This document shows, one piece after another, positions 11,133 to 20,334 of a DNA stretch of 64,000 nucleotides (its first letter is position 1; each line of letters opens with the position of its first letter). The notes beneath the pieces are model-generated. The model was not told where the DNA came from and did no database searches. It saw nothing but the letters and a program-made list of their open reading frames with translations. Position numbers and translations under genes: made by a program. Source of the stretch: Pelosinus propionicus DSM 13327 (lineage in GTDB: Bacteria > Bacillota > Negativicutes > DSM-13327); NCBI RefSeq assembly GCF_900114615.1, contig NZ_FOTS01000011.1:62001-126000 (forward strand), in the 5' to 3' direction.

Positions 11133-12806
11133 CTATATATCCATAAATGTATCCAATGGTGAGTTCGGTTTCAACATTGGGGTTACCAGCTGCTCTGTAG
11201 GGATTTTGACAATGATGACCCGCGGACAGTTGCTTTCTATTGCAGCGGAAAATGCCGCTAAAAATTCTTCTTGCGTCGTAGTCAATGTACCTTCAATGCC
11301 AAAGGCTTTTGCAAAACAAACAAAATCCATAGGCACCGGTAATAACGACTCCGAATACCGCTGTTTATAAAACAGCTGCTGCAATTGGCGTACCATTCCC
11401 AAAGAACTGTTATCCACAATAATCGTAATTAAAGGCAATCCCTGACTCGCTGCGGTAAAAAGTTCACAGCCTGTCATTTTCATGCCTCCATCACCAACGA
11501 TGGCGATCACCCGCTTCGTAGGCATGGCGATCTGAGCACCAATGGCGGCAGGAAGACCAAATCCCATCGTACCTAAGCCACCAGAAGTTATCCAGGAACG
11601 TGGGGTCTCTATGTGAAGATTCTGAGCCGCCCACATTTGATGCTGCCCTACATCTGTTGCAAAAATGAATGGCTTTCCTTTTGTTCTTTCAGCTACTTGC
11701 TTTAACATCCATGTGGCTGAAAGATCATTTCCATCCGGTTTTACTGCAAATTCTTGTTTCCATTCCCAGATCACTTTCCACCATGGAGAAGGATTAAAAG
11801 GCTTTATCCGCTCGTTCAGCGTTGTTACCAATTGCTTCACATCCCCCGCCAGAGGAATATGAGTGGAAACATTCTTATCCAATTCAGCAGGATCCACATC
11901 AATGTGAATGAGCGTTTTTCCTTCTGCATATTTGAACTTATTACCTGTTACACGGTCATTGAAGCGGCTGCCGATAGCAATGACCACATCAGCACCATGA
12001 ACAGCAAGATTAGCTCTTTTATGCCCATGCATCCCTGTCAAACCTAAGAACAAAGGATGCTCAGAAGAAAATGACCCCAATCCCATCAGCGTGCTCACAA
12101 CAGGAGCATTCATCTTTTCAGCCAAGGCAACCACTTGTTCATAAGCTCCAGACGAAACTACACCGCCGCCAACAATCATCACAGGCTGCTTTGCTGTTTC
12201 AAGGACTGCTGCCGCCCTATCGATCAGCGAACTTCCCAATTGGGATAATTCCCATTGAAATCTCGGTTTATTTTTTTCTTGTTCCTCTTCTTGGGTGAAG
12301 TTGAATACGTCCAATTGAATATCACTGGGTACATCAATCAATACGGGACCTGGACGTCCTGAAGAGGCAATCCGAAAAGCAAATCGCATAATTTCAGGCA
12401 AAGTCGCAACGTCCTTGACTAAAAAATTATGTTTTGTGATCGGCATCGTAATCCCGGTGATGTCCACTTCTTGAAATGCATCAGCACCAATGAGATCGGT
12501 AGAAACTTGTCCGGTAATAACAACTAAGGGTACTGAATCCAAATAGGCATTCGCAAGACCAGTTACCAAGTTGGTAGCACCCGGACCGCTGGTAGCAATA
12601 CAAACCCCTACCTTGCCACTAGCCCGGGCATAACCATCTGCTGCATGGATAGCTCCTTGTTCATGCACTGTAAGGATGTGGCGTATCTTTCCTTCATATA
12701 TCGCATCATATAAAGGCAGTATACGGCCTCCAGGATAACCGAAAACCGTATCGACACCTTGCTCTAATAAACATTCTATGATCCCTTGGGCACCAGATAT
12801 CTTCAT
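11133..12806 (-). CDS. ilvB: Acetolactate synthase large (catalytic) subunit
   Basis: ThDP- and FAD-dependent enzyme that condenses two pyruvates, or pyruvate and 2-oxobutyrate, in the first common step of valine, leucine and isoleucine synthesis. At 557 aa it is full length. The N-terminus is typical (GAQGIIECLLEQGVDTVFGYPGG), the catalytic glutamate is E49 (VHEQGA), and the ThDP/Mg motif GDGGMKMTGCELFTA is followed by the ligand Asn in DNSSLGM. It is the last gene of ilvN-ilvC-leuB-ilvB. The regulatory subunit ilvN is at the other end of the operon, which is an unusual separation. Confidence 0.97.
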   Translation of the reverse strand: MKISGAQGIIECLLEQGVDTVFGYPGGRILPLYDAIYEGKIRHILTVHEQGAIHAADGYARASGKVGVCIATSGPGATNLVTGLANAYLDSVPLVVITGQVSTDLIGADAFQEVDITGITMPITKHNFLVKDVATLPEIMRFAFRIASSGRPGPVLIDVPSDIQLDVFNFTQEEEQEKNKPRFQWELSQLGSSLIDRAAAVLETAKQPVMIVGGGVVSSGAYEQVVALAEKMNAPVVSTLMGLGSFSSEHPLFLGLTGMHGHKRANLAVHGADVVIAIGSRFNDRVTGNKFKYAEGKTLIHIDVDPAELDKNVSTHIPLAGDVKQLVTTLNERIKPFNPSPWWKVIWEWKQEFAVKPDGNDLSATWMLKQVAERTKGKPFIFATDVGQHQMWAAQNLHIETPRSWITSGGLGTMGFGLPAAIGAQIAMPTKRVIAIVGDGGMKMTGCELFTAASQGLPLITIIVDNSSLGMVRQLQQLFYKQRYSESLLPVPMDFVCFAKAFGIEGTLTTTQEEFLAAFSAAIESNCPRVIIVKIPTEQLVTPMLKPNSPLDTFMDI

Positions 12807-12830
12807 ACAAGTTACCTCCTAATGAAGATG

Positions 12831-13904
12831 TTAACCAAGCTGCTTCTCAATTAAACTTGTTATTTCTTCTGTTGAAACTTTAGTTGAACCAGGTTTATAC
12901 AAATCCGCTGTACGATACCCTTGAACCAAAACCTGATCCACAGCCTTTTCGATTGCTTCCGCTGCTGCTTCAGCACCTAATGAGTAACGAAGAAGCATAG
13001 CTGCGGATAAGATCGTCCCCACCGGATTCGCCAAGCCCTTACCTGCGATGTCAGGAGCCGAACCATGGATTGGTTCATATAGCCCAGTGCCATCGCCTAG
13101 GCTAGCTGACGGCAGCATACCAATCGATCCCGTTAAGACAGCAGCTTCATCACTTAATATATCTCCAAACAGATTATTCGTTACGATTACATCAAACTGC
13201 TTTGGTGCTAAAATCAATTGCATCGCGCAATTATCAACATAAAGATGACTCAAATTAACATCCGAGTACTGAGAAGCAGTCTCTTGCGCCGCTTTACGCC
13301 ATAAACGTGAAGAAGCCAATACATTCGCCTTATCCACAGATACCACCTGCTTACGCCGTAATTGGGCAGCCTTGCAGGCCAGATTTACAATCCGCTGTAC
13401 TTCTGGGGTACTATAGATCTCTAGATCCGATGCTTGCTCCACACCATTTACCACTGCCGCCTCATTCTTGGCACCATAATAAATACCACCATTTAATTCT
13501 CGAACTAATAAAATATCCACACCCGAAATCGCCTCTGCTTTTAAAGGAGAAAATTCAATTAGTGCTTCTGCTACGCGGATAGGTCTCAAGTTTGCATATA
13601 GCCCCAATTCTTTGCGCAATCCTAAAATCGCTTTTTCCGCTCGAATCTCAGGAGCAACCCCATCCCATTTAGGACCGCCAACCGCTCCAAGCAGTATGGC
13701 ATCAGCCTTTTTGGCTGCCTGAATGGTACTATCCGGCAGCGGAAGACCATATGCATCAATGGCCGCACCGCCAGCCAAATGGCGCTCAACCTGTAATTGT
13801 ATTCCACTCTTACCTGCTGCTTTTTTCAGTATACAGACAGCTGCTGCTGTTATTTCTTCCCCAATACCATCACCGGGAATCACAACAATTCGTTTCTCGC
13901 TCAT
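12831..13904 (-). CDS. leuB: 3-isopropylmalate dehydrogenase
   Basis: NAD-dependent oxidative decarboxylase of leucine synthesis. The 357-aa protein has the family opening VVIPGDGIGEEI, the substrate-binding arginines in RKELGLYANLRP, and the metal/NAD segment GDILSDEAAVLTGSIGMLPSASLG followed by EPIHGSAPDIAGKG. It starts at ATG 13904 behind AGAGGTG and lies between ilvC and ilvB. leuA, leuC, leuD and ilvD are not in the window, so the leucine branch must be completed elsewhere. Confidence 0.97.
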   Translation of the reverse strand: MSEKRIVVIPGDGIGEEITAAAVCILKKAAGKSGIQLQVERHLAGGAAIDAYGLPLPDSTIQAAKKADAILLGAVGGPKWDGVAPEIRAEKAILGLRKELGLYANLRPIRVAEALIEFSPLKAEAISGVDILLVRELNGGIYYGAKNEAAVVNGVEQASDLEIYSTPEVQRIVNLACKAAQLRRKQVVSVDKANVLASSRLWRKAAQETASQYSDVNLSHLYVDNCAMQLILAPKQFDVIVTNNLFGDILSDEAAVLTGSIGMLPSASLGDGTGLYEPIHGSAPDIAGKGLANPVGTILSAAMLLRYSLGAEAAAEAIEKAVDQVLVQGYRTADLYKPGSTKVSTEEITSLIEKQLG

Positions 13905-13922
13905 ACCAACACCTCTGTCCTA

Positions 13923-14939
<1,017 letters not shown>

Positions 14940-15018
14940 TTAATATTCTAGTCTTATATAAAACAGCCTCTTACTTTTTTAGAGAAAGCCTCTTTAGAAA
15001 ATGAGAGGTGGTTTTGCC

Positions 15019-15564
15019 CTATGCCTCAACTTGAGCCGTATCGAATAAAGCACTAATTTCACATTTTTCTTTTTCATAAATACTACAGTCGCCTCGCTGC
15101 AAGCCAACAACGCCTGTACGAATCATCTCTAAGATTCCGTAGGACGATAAAGCATCAATTAGTGCATCCGTATTGGTTTTTCCACTGGTTATTTCTACCA
15201 TTAAGGTCTCATTTGAGATATCGACGACCTTAGCTCCAAAAGTTTCTGCCAACTGCAAAACTTCTAGCTTCTTATTTTGCGCTGCTTTGACTTTTATCAT
15301 CGCCATATCCCTCACTACCGCAGTATTAACAGGCAGGATCTCAACGGCCCTTACTTCTACCAACTTTTCTAATTGCTTCACTACCTGCGCTACAATTGCG
15401 TCACTTCCTTGCATGACCGCTGTAATTCGCGAATATTCCGGAACATGAGTCGTGCCTACGGCTAAACTTTCAATATTAAACCCTCGACGCGAAAACATTC
15501 CAGCCACTCGTACCAATACCCCGGATTGATTTAGAACTAAAATTGAGATTGTATGATGACCCAT
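15019..15564 (-). CDS. ilvN: Acetolactate synthase small (regulatory) subunit
   Basis: Regulatory partner of IlvB that gives valine feedback. It is 181 aa from ATG 15564, chosen because GGAGGTGG lies seven bases upstream; the frame is open further but the extra residues do not resemble the family. The N-terminal ACT domain (about 3-75) opens HTISILVLNQSGVLVRVAGMFSRRGF; the rest is the typical C-terminal domain of the long form. It is the first gene of the ilvN-ilvC-leuB-ilvB operon and is preceded by a long riboswitch-bearing leader. Confidence 0.95.
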   Translation of the reverse strand: MGHHTISILVLNQSGVLVRVAGMFSRRGFNIESLAVGTTHVPEYSRITAVMQGSDAIVAQVVKQLEKLVEVRAVEILPVNTAVVRDMAMIKVKAAQNKKLEVLQLAETFGAKVVDISNETLMVEITSGKTNTDALIDALSSYGILEMIRTGVVGLQRGDCSIYEKEKCEISALFDTAQVEA

Positions 15565-15612
15565 TCCATCCACCTCCATTTTATTACTCAAATAGAAACA
15601 AAAAAACCACCG

Positions 15613-15690
15613 AAAAATTCCCACTATAAGAATAGTTTAATCTATTCTTTGCTGAAACAATCATATACCACAGGCTTCAGCAGTGAGAAA
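15613..15690 (-). terminator. Candidate riboswitch-controlled terminator of the ilv leader
   Basis: On the minus strand TTCTCACT (15682-15689) can pair with AGTGGGAA (15618-15625). This encloses two small hairpins (GCTGAAG/TTTCAGC and a perfect 8-bp AAGAATAG/CTATTCTT), and TTTTT follows. The 5' terminator strand overlaps the 3' strand of aptamer stem P1, so ligand binding would prevent termination. It is an imperfect three-way-junction terminator, hence moderate confidence. Confidence 0.5.
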
Positions 15691-15791
15691 ATTTCCGCAG
15701 AGTCTTTTATACTCACGGTGTAATCCGCATACGCGCATTTGTATCGCTTGGTCCAGTCCTTTTTACAGCGGAACCCTAGATACTCTTTCTC
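15685..15791 (-). ncRNA. ykkC-family riboswitch, ppGpp (2a) type by context
   Basis: The minus-strand leader of ilvN carries the hallmark ykkC conserved blocks in order: TCTAGGGTTCCG (15769-15780), then GGACTGGACCAAGCG, then ACACCG, then a GAGT-ATAAAA-GACTC hairpin and GCGG. A P1 stem GAGAAA/TTTCTC (15786-15791 with 15685-15690) closes it. ykkC RNAs split into guanidine-I, ppGpp (2a), PRPP (2b) and nucleotide classes. The 2a class is known for sitting before branched-chain amino acid genes and turning them on when ppGpp rises. The subtype here is inferred from the downstream ilv operon, not from a residue-by-residue check. Confidence 0.8.
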
Positions 15792-16043
15792 GTTACGACG
15801 TTGTAACTTTTTTTACACTTCAAACGACAACGTTACTCTATTGCCAAGACCAATCGGCTGTATACTGAACTCTTTTTTACCGGTCACCATTTCCTTTGGC
15901 GATTATGCTTAGTTTAAACCGTCTCATTCCAATACATACAAGTCCTTCAGTATTAAATATGAACCTGCAGTATGAACAAACGAAGAAATCATCCTTCTCA
16001 AAAAGACATTCTTTTTCCTCTCAGCTACTTACTTGTAACATTT
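15792..16043 (-). promoter_or_regulatory. Upstream half of the ilv leader, unexplained structured RNA
   Basis: About 250 nt lie between the predicted transcription start and the riboswitch. Stems visible on the minus strand are ACGTTGT/ACAACGT (15798-15833), GCCAA..TTGGC with inner GACC/GGTC (15843-15900), and AAAAAGA-ATG-TCTTTTT (about 16003-16019). A T-box tandem partner is known for some ppGpp riboswitches, but I see no proper T-box motif (only TGGTGACCGG at 15880-15889). Function unknown. Confidence 0.45.
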
Positions 16044-16049
16044 TAAGCC

Positions 16050-16079
16050 ATTATACCAGTCATTGCAGAGAAAAAGCAA
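16050..16079 (-). promoter_or_regulatory. Promoter of the ilv operon
   Basis: On the minus strand TTGCTT (16074-16079) lies 18 bases before TATAAT (16050-16055), and TGG directly before TATAAT gives an extended -10. Transcription would start near 16043, giving a leader of about 480 nt before ilvN. Confidence 0.65.
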
Positions 16080-16227
16080 GATTATTTTACTATTTTACCT
16101 AGAATTATTAATATAAAAATGCATCACATCGTTTTATATAAAAAGCATCTTATTATTTACTGAGAACAAAACCAATTATGCCAGTAAGATTAATGACCAG
16201 CTAATCCTCACAAGATACCAATATAGC

Positions 16228-16270
16228 AAAAAAACCCTTGTACATTCTTTGTGTTAAAAGATAGCAAGGG
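16228..16270 (-). terminator. Terminator after the chemoreceptor gene
   Basis: On the minus strand CCCTTG ... CAAGGG (16235-16270) is followed by seven Ts. It lies about 105 bases past the stop of the MCP-DctP gene and before the ilv promoter. Confidence 0.75.
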
Positions 16271-16374
16271 TTGTCTACTATATCATTTATAAAAAGCTAA
16301 ATAATAAAATCTCAAAATAAAATTTAAAATAAATTCTCTATACCTTTTAGTATTCAACACCATTTCTAACTTTT

Positions 16375-18543
16375 CTATACTGTTTTTTCTTCCGCTTTTT
16401 TTATCTCTGTAAAAAGCTCGTTTACCAGCTCTTTGCCAATTTGATTTTTATATCGATCAATTACCGGTTTAACAACCTCTTGAATGTTAGCTATCTCCAT
16501 CGGACTAATTTGTCCTATCGACATACCTTTCCTTTCTAATGCCTGCAAATTATCCTCTTTCCTTTTCCGATTGACCTTAGTGGTATATAAGGCACCTTCT
16601 TTTGCAGCCTGTTCAATAATGGGTTTATCTTCAACTGGTACGATATCCCATAGCTTCTTCGAGTACATCAGTATAAAAGGTGAATATACATGATTTGTCA
16701 AGGTCAAAAACTTTTGCACTTCAAAAAATTTATCGTCATAGATCGTAGCAATCGGGTTTTCTTGACCATCTACCTCTTTTAACCGCATCGCATTGTACAA
16801 ATTAGCAAAAGGCAGCGGTACCGGCTCTGCTCCCAAAGCCTTCCAAGTATCGATATGAAGATCATTCTGCATGGTTCTAATCTTTAGTCCGCGAAAATCT
16901 TCTAATCCCATAATAGCATGCCGCGAGTTAGTCGTATTGCGAAATCCGCTCTCGGCAAATGTCAGACCGTAAAATCCGTATTGATCAAGCATATTCAGAA
17001 GCTTTCTGGCAAATGGTCCGTGAAGTATATAATCTGCTATGTTCTCATTTCTAAACAAGAACGGGAAATCAAAAATCATAAATCGCTTATCTAAACCTGC
17101 CAGTGTCGGCAAAGCCGGGAATGTCATTTCCAGAGTTCCTTCTTTTAACTTTTGAATCATATCCAGGCCCGTCCCCAATTGCGCACTATGAAAGATTTTC
17201 AGACTATAACGCCCCTGCGTGCGCTCATGCAAGATTTGTCCAAATTTCTCCATACCTGCATAACATACAGACTTATCGGTCATTTCAAACCCAACACGTA
17301 AGGTTTTCGTATTCGAAAAATGAAAGCGAAAAACTGCTTGTTCCAAACTTCCAGCCAAACGTGATAACTGTTGCGTACCATTAGCGATCTGAGCAACTGA
17401 TACGGTCATTTGCTCGCTGCTAACAGCAGCCGTTTGTGTTGCTGCTGCAGATTGTTCAGCGATCGCAGCCACGCCATGCACAGTTGACATCAAATCAACA
17501 GCAGCTTCTGCCTGATTATCTGCAAGCAATGTTACCTCTTGTAATTTATTGCGGGACTTCTCAATATCAGATCTTATATCTGCAAAACTATCATTAGCCT
17601 CTGTTATTGTATGTACACCTGTATTCAAACTTTCCTGCGTTGTTTCAAATGCTACCACGACATGTCCAATATCGGAAAGCATGCTTTCGACAATTTCATT
17701 AATTTGACCAGCCGCATGACGAGATCGATTGGCAAGTTCACGAACCTCTTCTGCAACAACCGCAAATCCTCTCCCTTGCTCTCCTGCTCTCGCTGCCTCA
17801 ATCGCAGCATTCAATGCTAATAAATTTGTTTGTGCTGTAATGCTATTGATAAGCTTGATAATTTCTCTTACTTCTTGCGATTTCCCCTTAAGTTCCCCAC
17901 CCAGGCGCACATTATACTGAGCAGTTGCTGCAATTTCATTGACAATATTTCTCGATCGTCCTATTGCTTCGCTTCCCTGATGAACTGACTCCACAATTTG
18001 CTGTGTAATTTGCAATAACGATTCCAGCCCTGCTGCCGTACTTTTTGCCAGTTCAGAAACTTGATCTGTTTTGCTGGCAGCATTTTGCGCTATCGCACCC
18101 GTTTCCTGAGCACCTGAAGCAAGTTCAGCTACTGCCATTGATATTAGCCTTATATCGCGGCTAGTCCCATCCGAGACAGATGCAATTTCTACGCTTTTTT
18201 TTGATACTTCTGCCGCTTCATTAGTCACTAAACCCAAGAGTGTACGTAGATATTCCAATGCAGAATTAATTGATGTTGCGATCTTTCCTAATTCGTTATT
18301 ACCTGCACACTCCAGCGAAACTGTCAAATCTCCATCTTTCATGCGGGAAGTTTGTTCCGAAATTGTTTTCAATGGTCGAAAGATTCGATACAATAATATT
18401 AAGTTGAAGGAACAAGATAGTAAAACACCAATCGTTAAGAATACGCTATACACATCAAATCCGGATAAAATGATATACATTAGTAAAATAAGTACTAATA
18501 TGGGCGATAATACAAAAAATAATTTCATATATTTTTCTTTCAT
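16375..18543 (-). CDS. Methyl-accepting chemotaxis protein fused to a C-terminal TRAP DctP solute-binding domain
   Basis: A 722-aa chemoreceptor of unusual order. Two adjacent membrane helices (about 8-28 and 32-54) leave almost no external loop. A HAMP segment (about 52-104) and a full MCP signalling domain follow, with the hairpin tip [14 protein letters not shown] near 264-277. A complete TRAP-type periplasmic binding domain follows at about 415-715, with the DctP landmarks LKIRTMQN (R556) and VDGQENP (591-597). No signal peptide or membrane helix precedes the DctP part, so on simple topology it lies in the cytoplasm. I infer an intracellular sensor of an organic or sugar acid. It starts at ATG 18543 behind GGAGGAGG, downstream of the carbonic anhydrase gene. 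Confidence 0.88.
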   Translation of the reverse strand: MKEKYMKLFFVLSPILVLILLMYIILSGFDVYSVFLTIGVLLSCSFNLILLYRIFRPLKTISEQTSRMKDGDLTVSLECAGNNELGKIATSINSALEYLRTLLGLVTNEAAEVSKKSVEIASVSDGTSRDIRLISMAVAELASGAQETGAIAQNAASKTDQVSELAKSTAAGLESLLQITQQIVESVHQGSEAIGRSRNIVNEIAATAQYNVRLGGELKGKSQEVREIIKLINSITAQTNLLALNAAIEAARAGEQGRGFAVVAEEVRELANRSRHAAGQINEIVESMLSDIGHVVVAFETTQESLNTGVHTITEANDSFADIRSDIEKSRNKLQEVTLLADNQAEAAVDLMSTVHGVAAIAEQSAAATQTAAVSSEQMTVSVAQIANGTQQLSRLAGSLEQAVFRFHFSNTKTLRVGFEMTDKSVCYAGMEKFGQILHERTQGRYSLKIFHSAQLGTGLDMIQKLKEGTLEMTFPALPTLAGLDKRFMIFDFPFLFRNENIADYILHGPFARKLLNMLDQYGFYGLTFAESGFRNTTNSRHAIMGLEDFRGLKIRTMQNDLHIDTWKALGAEPVPLPFANLYNAMRLKEVDGQENPIATIYDDKFFEVQKFLTLTNHVYSPFILMYSKKLWDIVPVEDKPIIEQAAKEGALYTTKVNRKRKEDNLQALERKGMSIGQISPMEIANIQEVVKPVIDRYKNQIGKELVNELFTEIKKAEEKTV

Positions 18544-18620
18544 AATCTAACGCCTCCTCCGATTTGTTCATTAACTACAAATGGTTGCATAACATCATTC
18601 ATAACAACTCTTTCAAAGTA

Positions 18621-19166
18621 CTAACCATCTGTCAAAAGTGATACTTCACCTGTGTCAGGATGAATCATTAGCCCATGAATCGGAACATTTCTTGGAATAA
18701 TAGTCGTTGTACGCAGTGTATCTACCAGCTTTTTAACTTCTTCCTCACTATCGTGAACCTTGTCTAGCCACGCAATTGCTTCTTCCTCAAATTCAAGAAT
18801 CTGCTTCTTATCAATCCCTCGCTTTTGCATCTTTTGTTTCAGCATGCTTGGAGATATTTGCGTTACACCGCAATCCTCGTGACCGACCACAACAATTTCC
18901 TCTACGTCCAAAGCGTAAATAGCTATCACTAAACTTCGTAAAATAGCACCAAAATTTCCATCTGTTGATGTTCCGGCCGTTTTAATTACTACGGCCTCTC
19001 CTCTTTTTATTCCAAGTGCCGACTCTAACAATTCAACCAGTCTGGTATCCATACAAGTAACGATAGCGATCTGATGTTTTGGACTCTTAGAAAGACCATC
19101 CTCATTCGCCACTGATTTTAAAAGAAAATTGCTGTTTGCTTTGATTAGTTGCTCTAGCCCTATCAT
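18621..19166 (-). CDS. Beta-carbonic anhydrase family protein
   Basis: A 181-aa protein with the zinc site of beta-class carbonic anhydrases: C38-x-D40-x-R42 (CMDTR) and H96-x-x-C99 (GHEDCG). It interconverts CO2 and bicarbonate, or binds zinc in a related role. It is shorter than the plant and E. coli forms and matches the compact bacterial subgroup. It lies 77 bases upstream of the MCP-DctP gene on the same strand, so co-transcription is possible, but no functional link is evident. Confidence 0.9.
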   Translation of the reverse strand: MIGLEQLIKANSNFLLKSVANEDGLSKSPKHQIAIVTCMDTRLVELLESALGIKRGEAVVIKTAGTSTDGNFGAILRSLVIAIYALDVEEIVVVGHEDCGVTQISPSMLKQKMQKRGIDKKQILEFEEEAIAWLDKVHDSEEEVKKLVDTLRTTTIIPRNVPIHGLMIHPDTGEVSLLTDG

Positions 19167-19215
19167 TTACAATTCCTCCAGCATCATTTGACAACCAAAT
19201 ACTCCAAAAGTTATT

Positions 19216-19254
19216 CAATGAGCGCTTCAGATATAGAATCAGAAGCGCTCATTG
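19216..19254 (-). terminator. Hairpin terminator at the end of the sugar-acid operon
   Basis: A perfect 13-bp inverted repeat (CAATGAGCGCTTC / GAAGCGCTCATTG) with a 13-base loop lies about 78 bases past the last dehydrogenase gene. The T-run after it on the minus strand is weak (AATAACTTTT). Confidence 0.7.
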
Positions 19255-19331
19255 AGCCAAGTATACGATCCAAGCCTTAATCGTTTTTTACCAATATTTT
19301 ACAAGTAACTCTTATGTGATAACCCTTTATC

Positions 19332-20294
19332 CTATGCATTTACTGCAACAGCATGCTTAGGTTCCTGATGACTTAGAACACGTACAACCTCTTGAGCTGC
19401 GGTAACACTGCATCGTGTGACTGCATCTTCCGTATAGGCTCCACAGTGAGGAGTTAGCACTACATTAGGCAGTGTAAGCAGCGGATGATCCGGCGCCGGC
19501 GGTTCTTGTGTCAAAGTGTCGGCACCATAGCCGGCAATCGTTCCCGTTTTTAATGCATGAAAAAGGTCTTTCTCATCTACCAGCTCACCTCTAGCCGTAT
19601 TGATGATAAAAGCAGACTTCTTCATGCTTGTCAAAGTACGCTCATTCATAAGGGACTTTGTATCAGGGGTAACGGGTAAATGCATTGTTAAAAAGTCAGC
19701 TTTTTCTACTACTTCCTCTAAGGAAAGATATCTCACATTATAATTCCGACATAACTCTGGTTTCTGCCAAACATCAAAAGCTATAATTTCCATACCAAAA
19801 GCATGTGCTCTTTTTATCACTTCACTGCCAATATTCCCTGTACCCAGTACCCCTAATACTTTTCCATATAATTCACAACCTAAGTTGCGTTTCCAACTGC
19901 CTTGACGAATTTGAGCATCCTGAACAGGTATTGCTCTTGCTAGAGACAACATCAAGCCGAATACTAATTCGCAAACCGATATGGTATTCGTTCCTGGCGC
20001 AAGGGTAACGGGGATACCGAGCTTTGCAGCAGCCTTTACATCTACTTTGTTATATCCCACACCATTTCTGGCTATTATTTTTAATCCAGGTGCTCCTGCT
20101 TCAATAACCTTGTCAGTAATTTCATCTAGCCCGGCAATAATCGCATCCATACCGGGAATAATGCGAATCATCTCGGCCTCTGACTTAACGCCATCACTAA
20201 CATGAGTGATAATTTCATGCCCTGCATTTTCTAGTATTGCCTTGCCTTCTTTATTGGCAGCAACCGAACGAGCCGTAATTAATACCTTTGCCAT
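19332..20294 (-). CDS. D-isomer-specific 2-hydroxyacid dehydrogenase (second copy)
   Basis: A 320-aa NAD(P)-dependent dehydrogenase of the phosphoglycerate dehydrogenase-like family. The Rossmann motif is GVLGTGNIGSEV; the catalytic Arg is in NTARGELVDE, and the Glu and His in QEPPAPDHPLL and TPHCGAYT. It has no C-terminal ACT domain, so it is not the serine-pathway SerA type. It is the last gene of the sugar-acid operon, 40 bases after an FGGY kinase. It probably oxidises or reduces a sugar acid or its phosphate; the substrate is not known. Confidence 0.88.
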   Translation of the reverse strand: MAKVLITARSVAANKEGKAILENAGHEIITHVSDGVKSEAEMIRIIPGMDAIIAGLDEITDKVIEAGAPGLKIIARNGVGYNKVDVKAAAKLGIPVTLAPGTNTISVCELVFGLMLSLARAIPVQDAQIRQGSWKRNLGCELYGKVLGVLGTGNIGSEVIKRAHAFGMEIIAFDVWQKPELCRNYNVRYLSLEEVVEKADFLTMHLPVTPDTKSLMNERTLTSMKKSAFIINTARGELVDEKDLFHALKTGTIAGYGADTLTQEPPAPDHPLLTLPNVVLTPHCGAYTEDAVTRCSVTAAQEVVRVLSHQEPKHAVAVNA

Positions 20295-20334
20295 ACTCTA
20301 TGCCCCCTAGCAATTATTGGCGATCTTAGATGTA

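Noticed and set aside
15880-15889. T-box motif candidate (TGGTGACCGG, minus strand) in the ilv leader
   Set aside because: It does not fit the conserved TGGNACCGCG of T-boxes, and no specifier loop, AG bulge or matching antiterminator pair is visible. The ykkC element explains the regulation better.
19332-20294. SerA phosphoglycerate dehydrogenase of serine synthesis
   Set aside because: It lacks an ACT domain and lies in a sugar-acid operon with kinases and a GntP permease, so a sugar-acid role is more likely.
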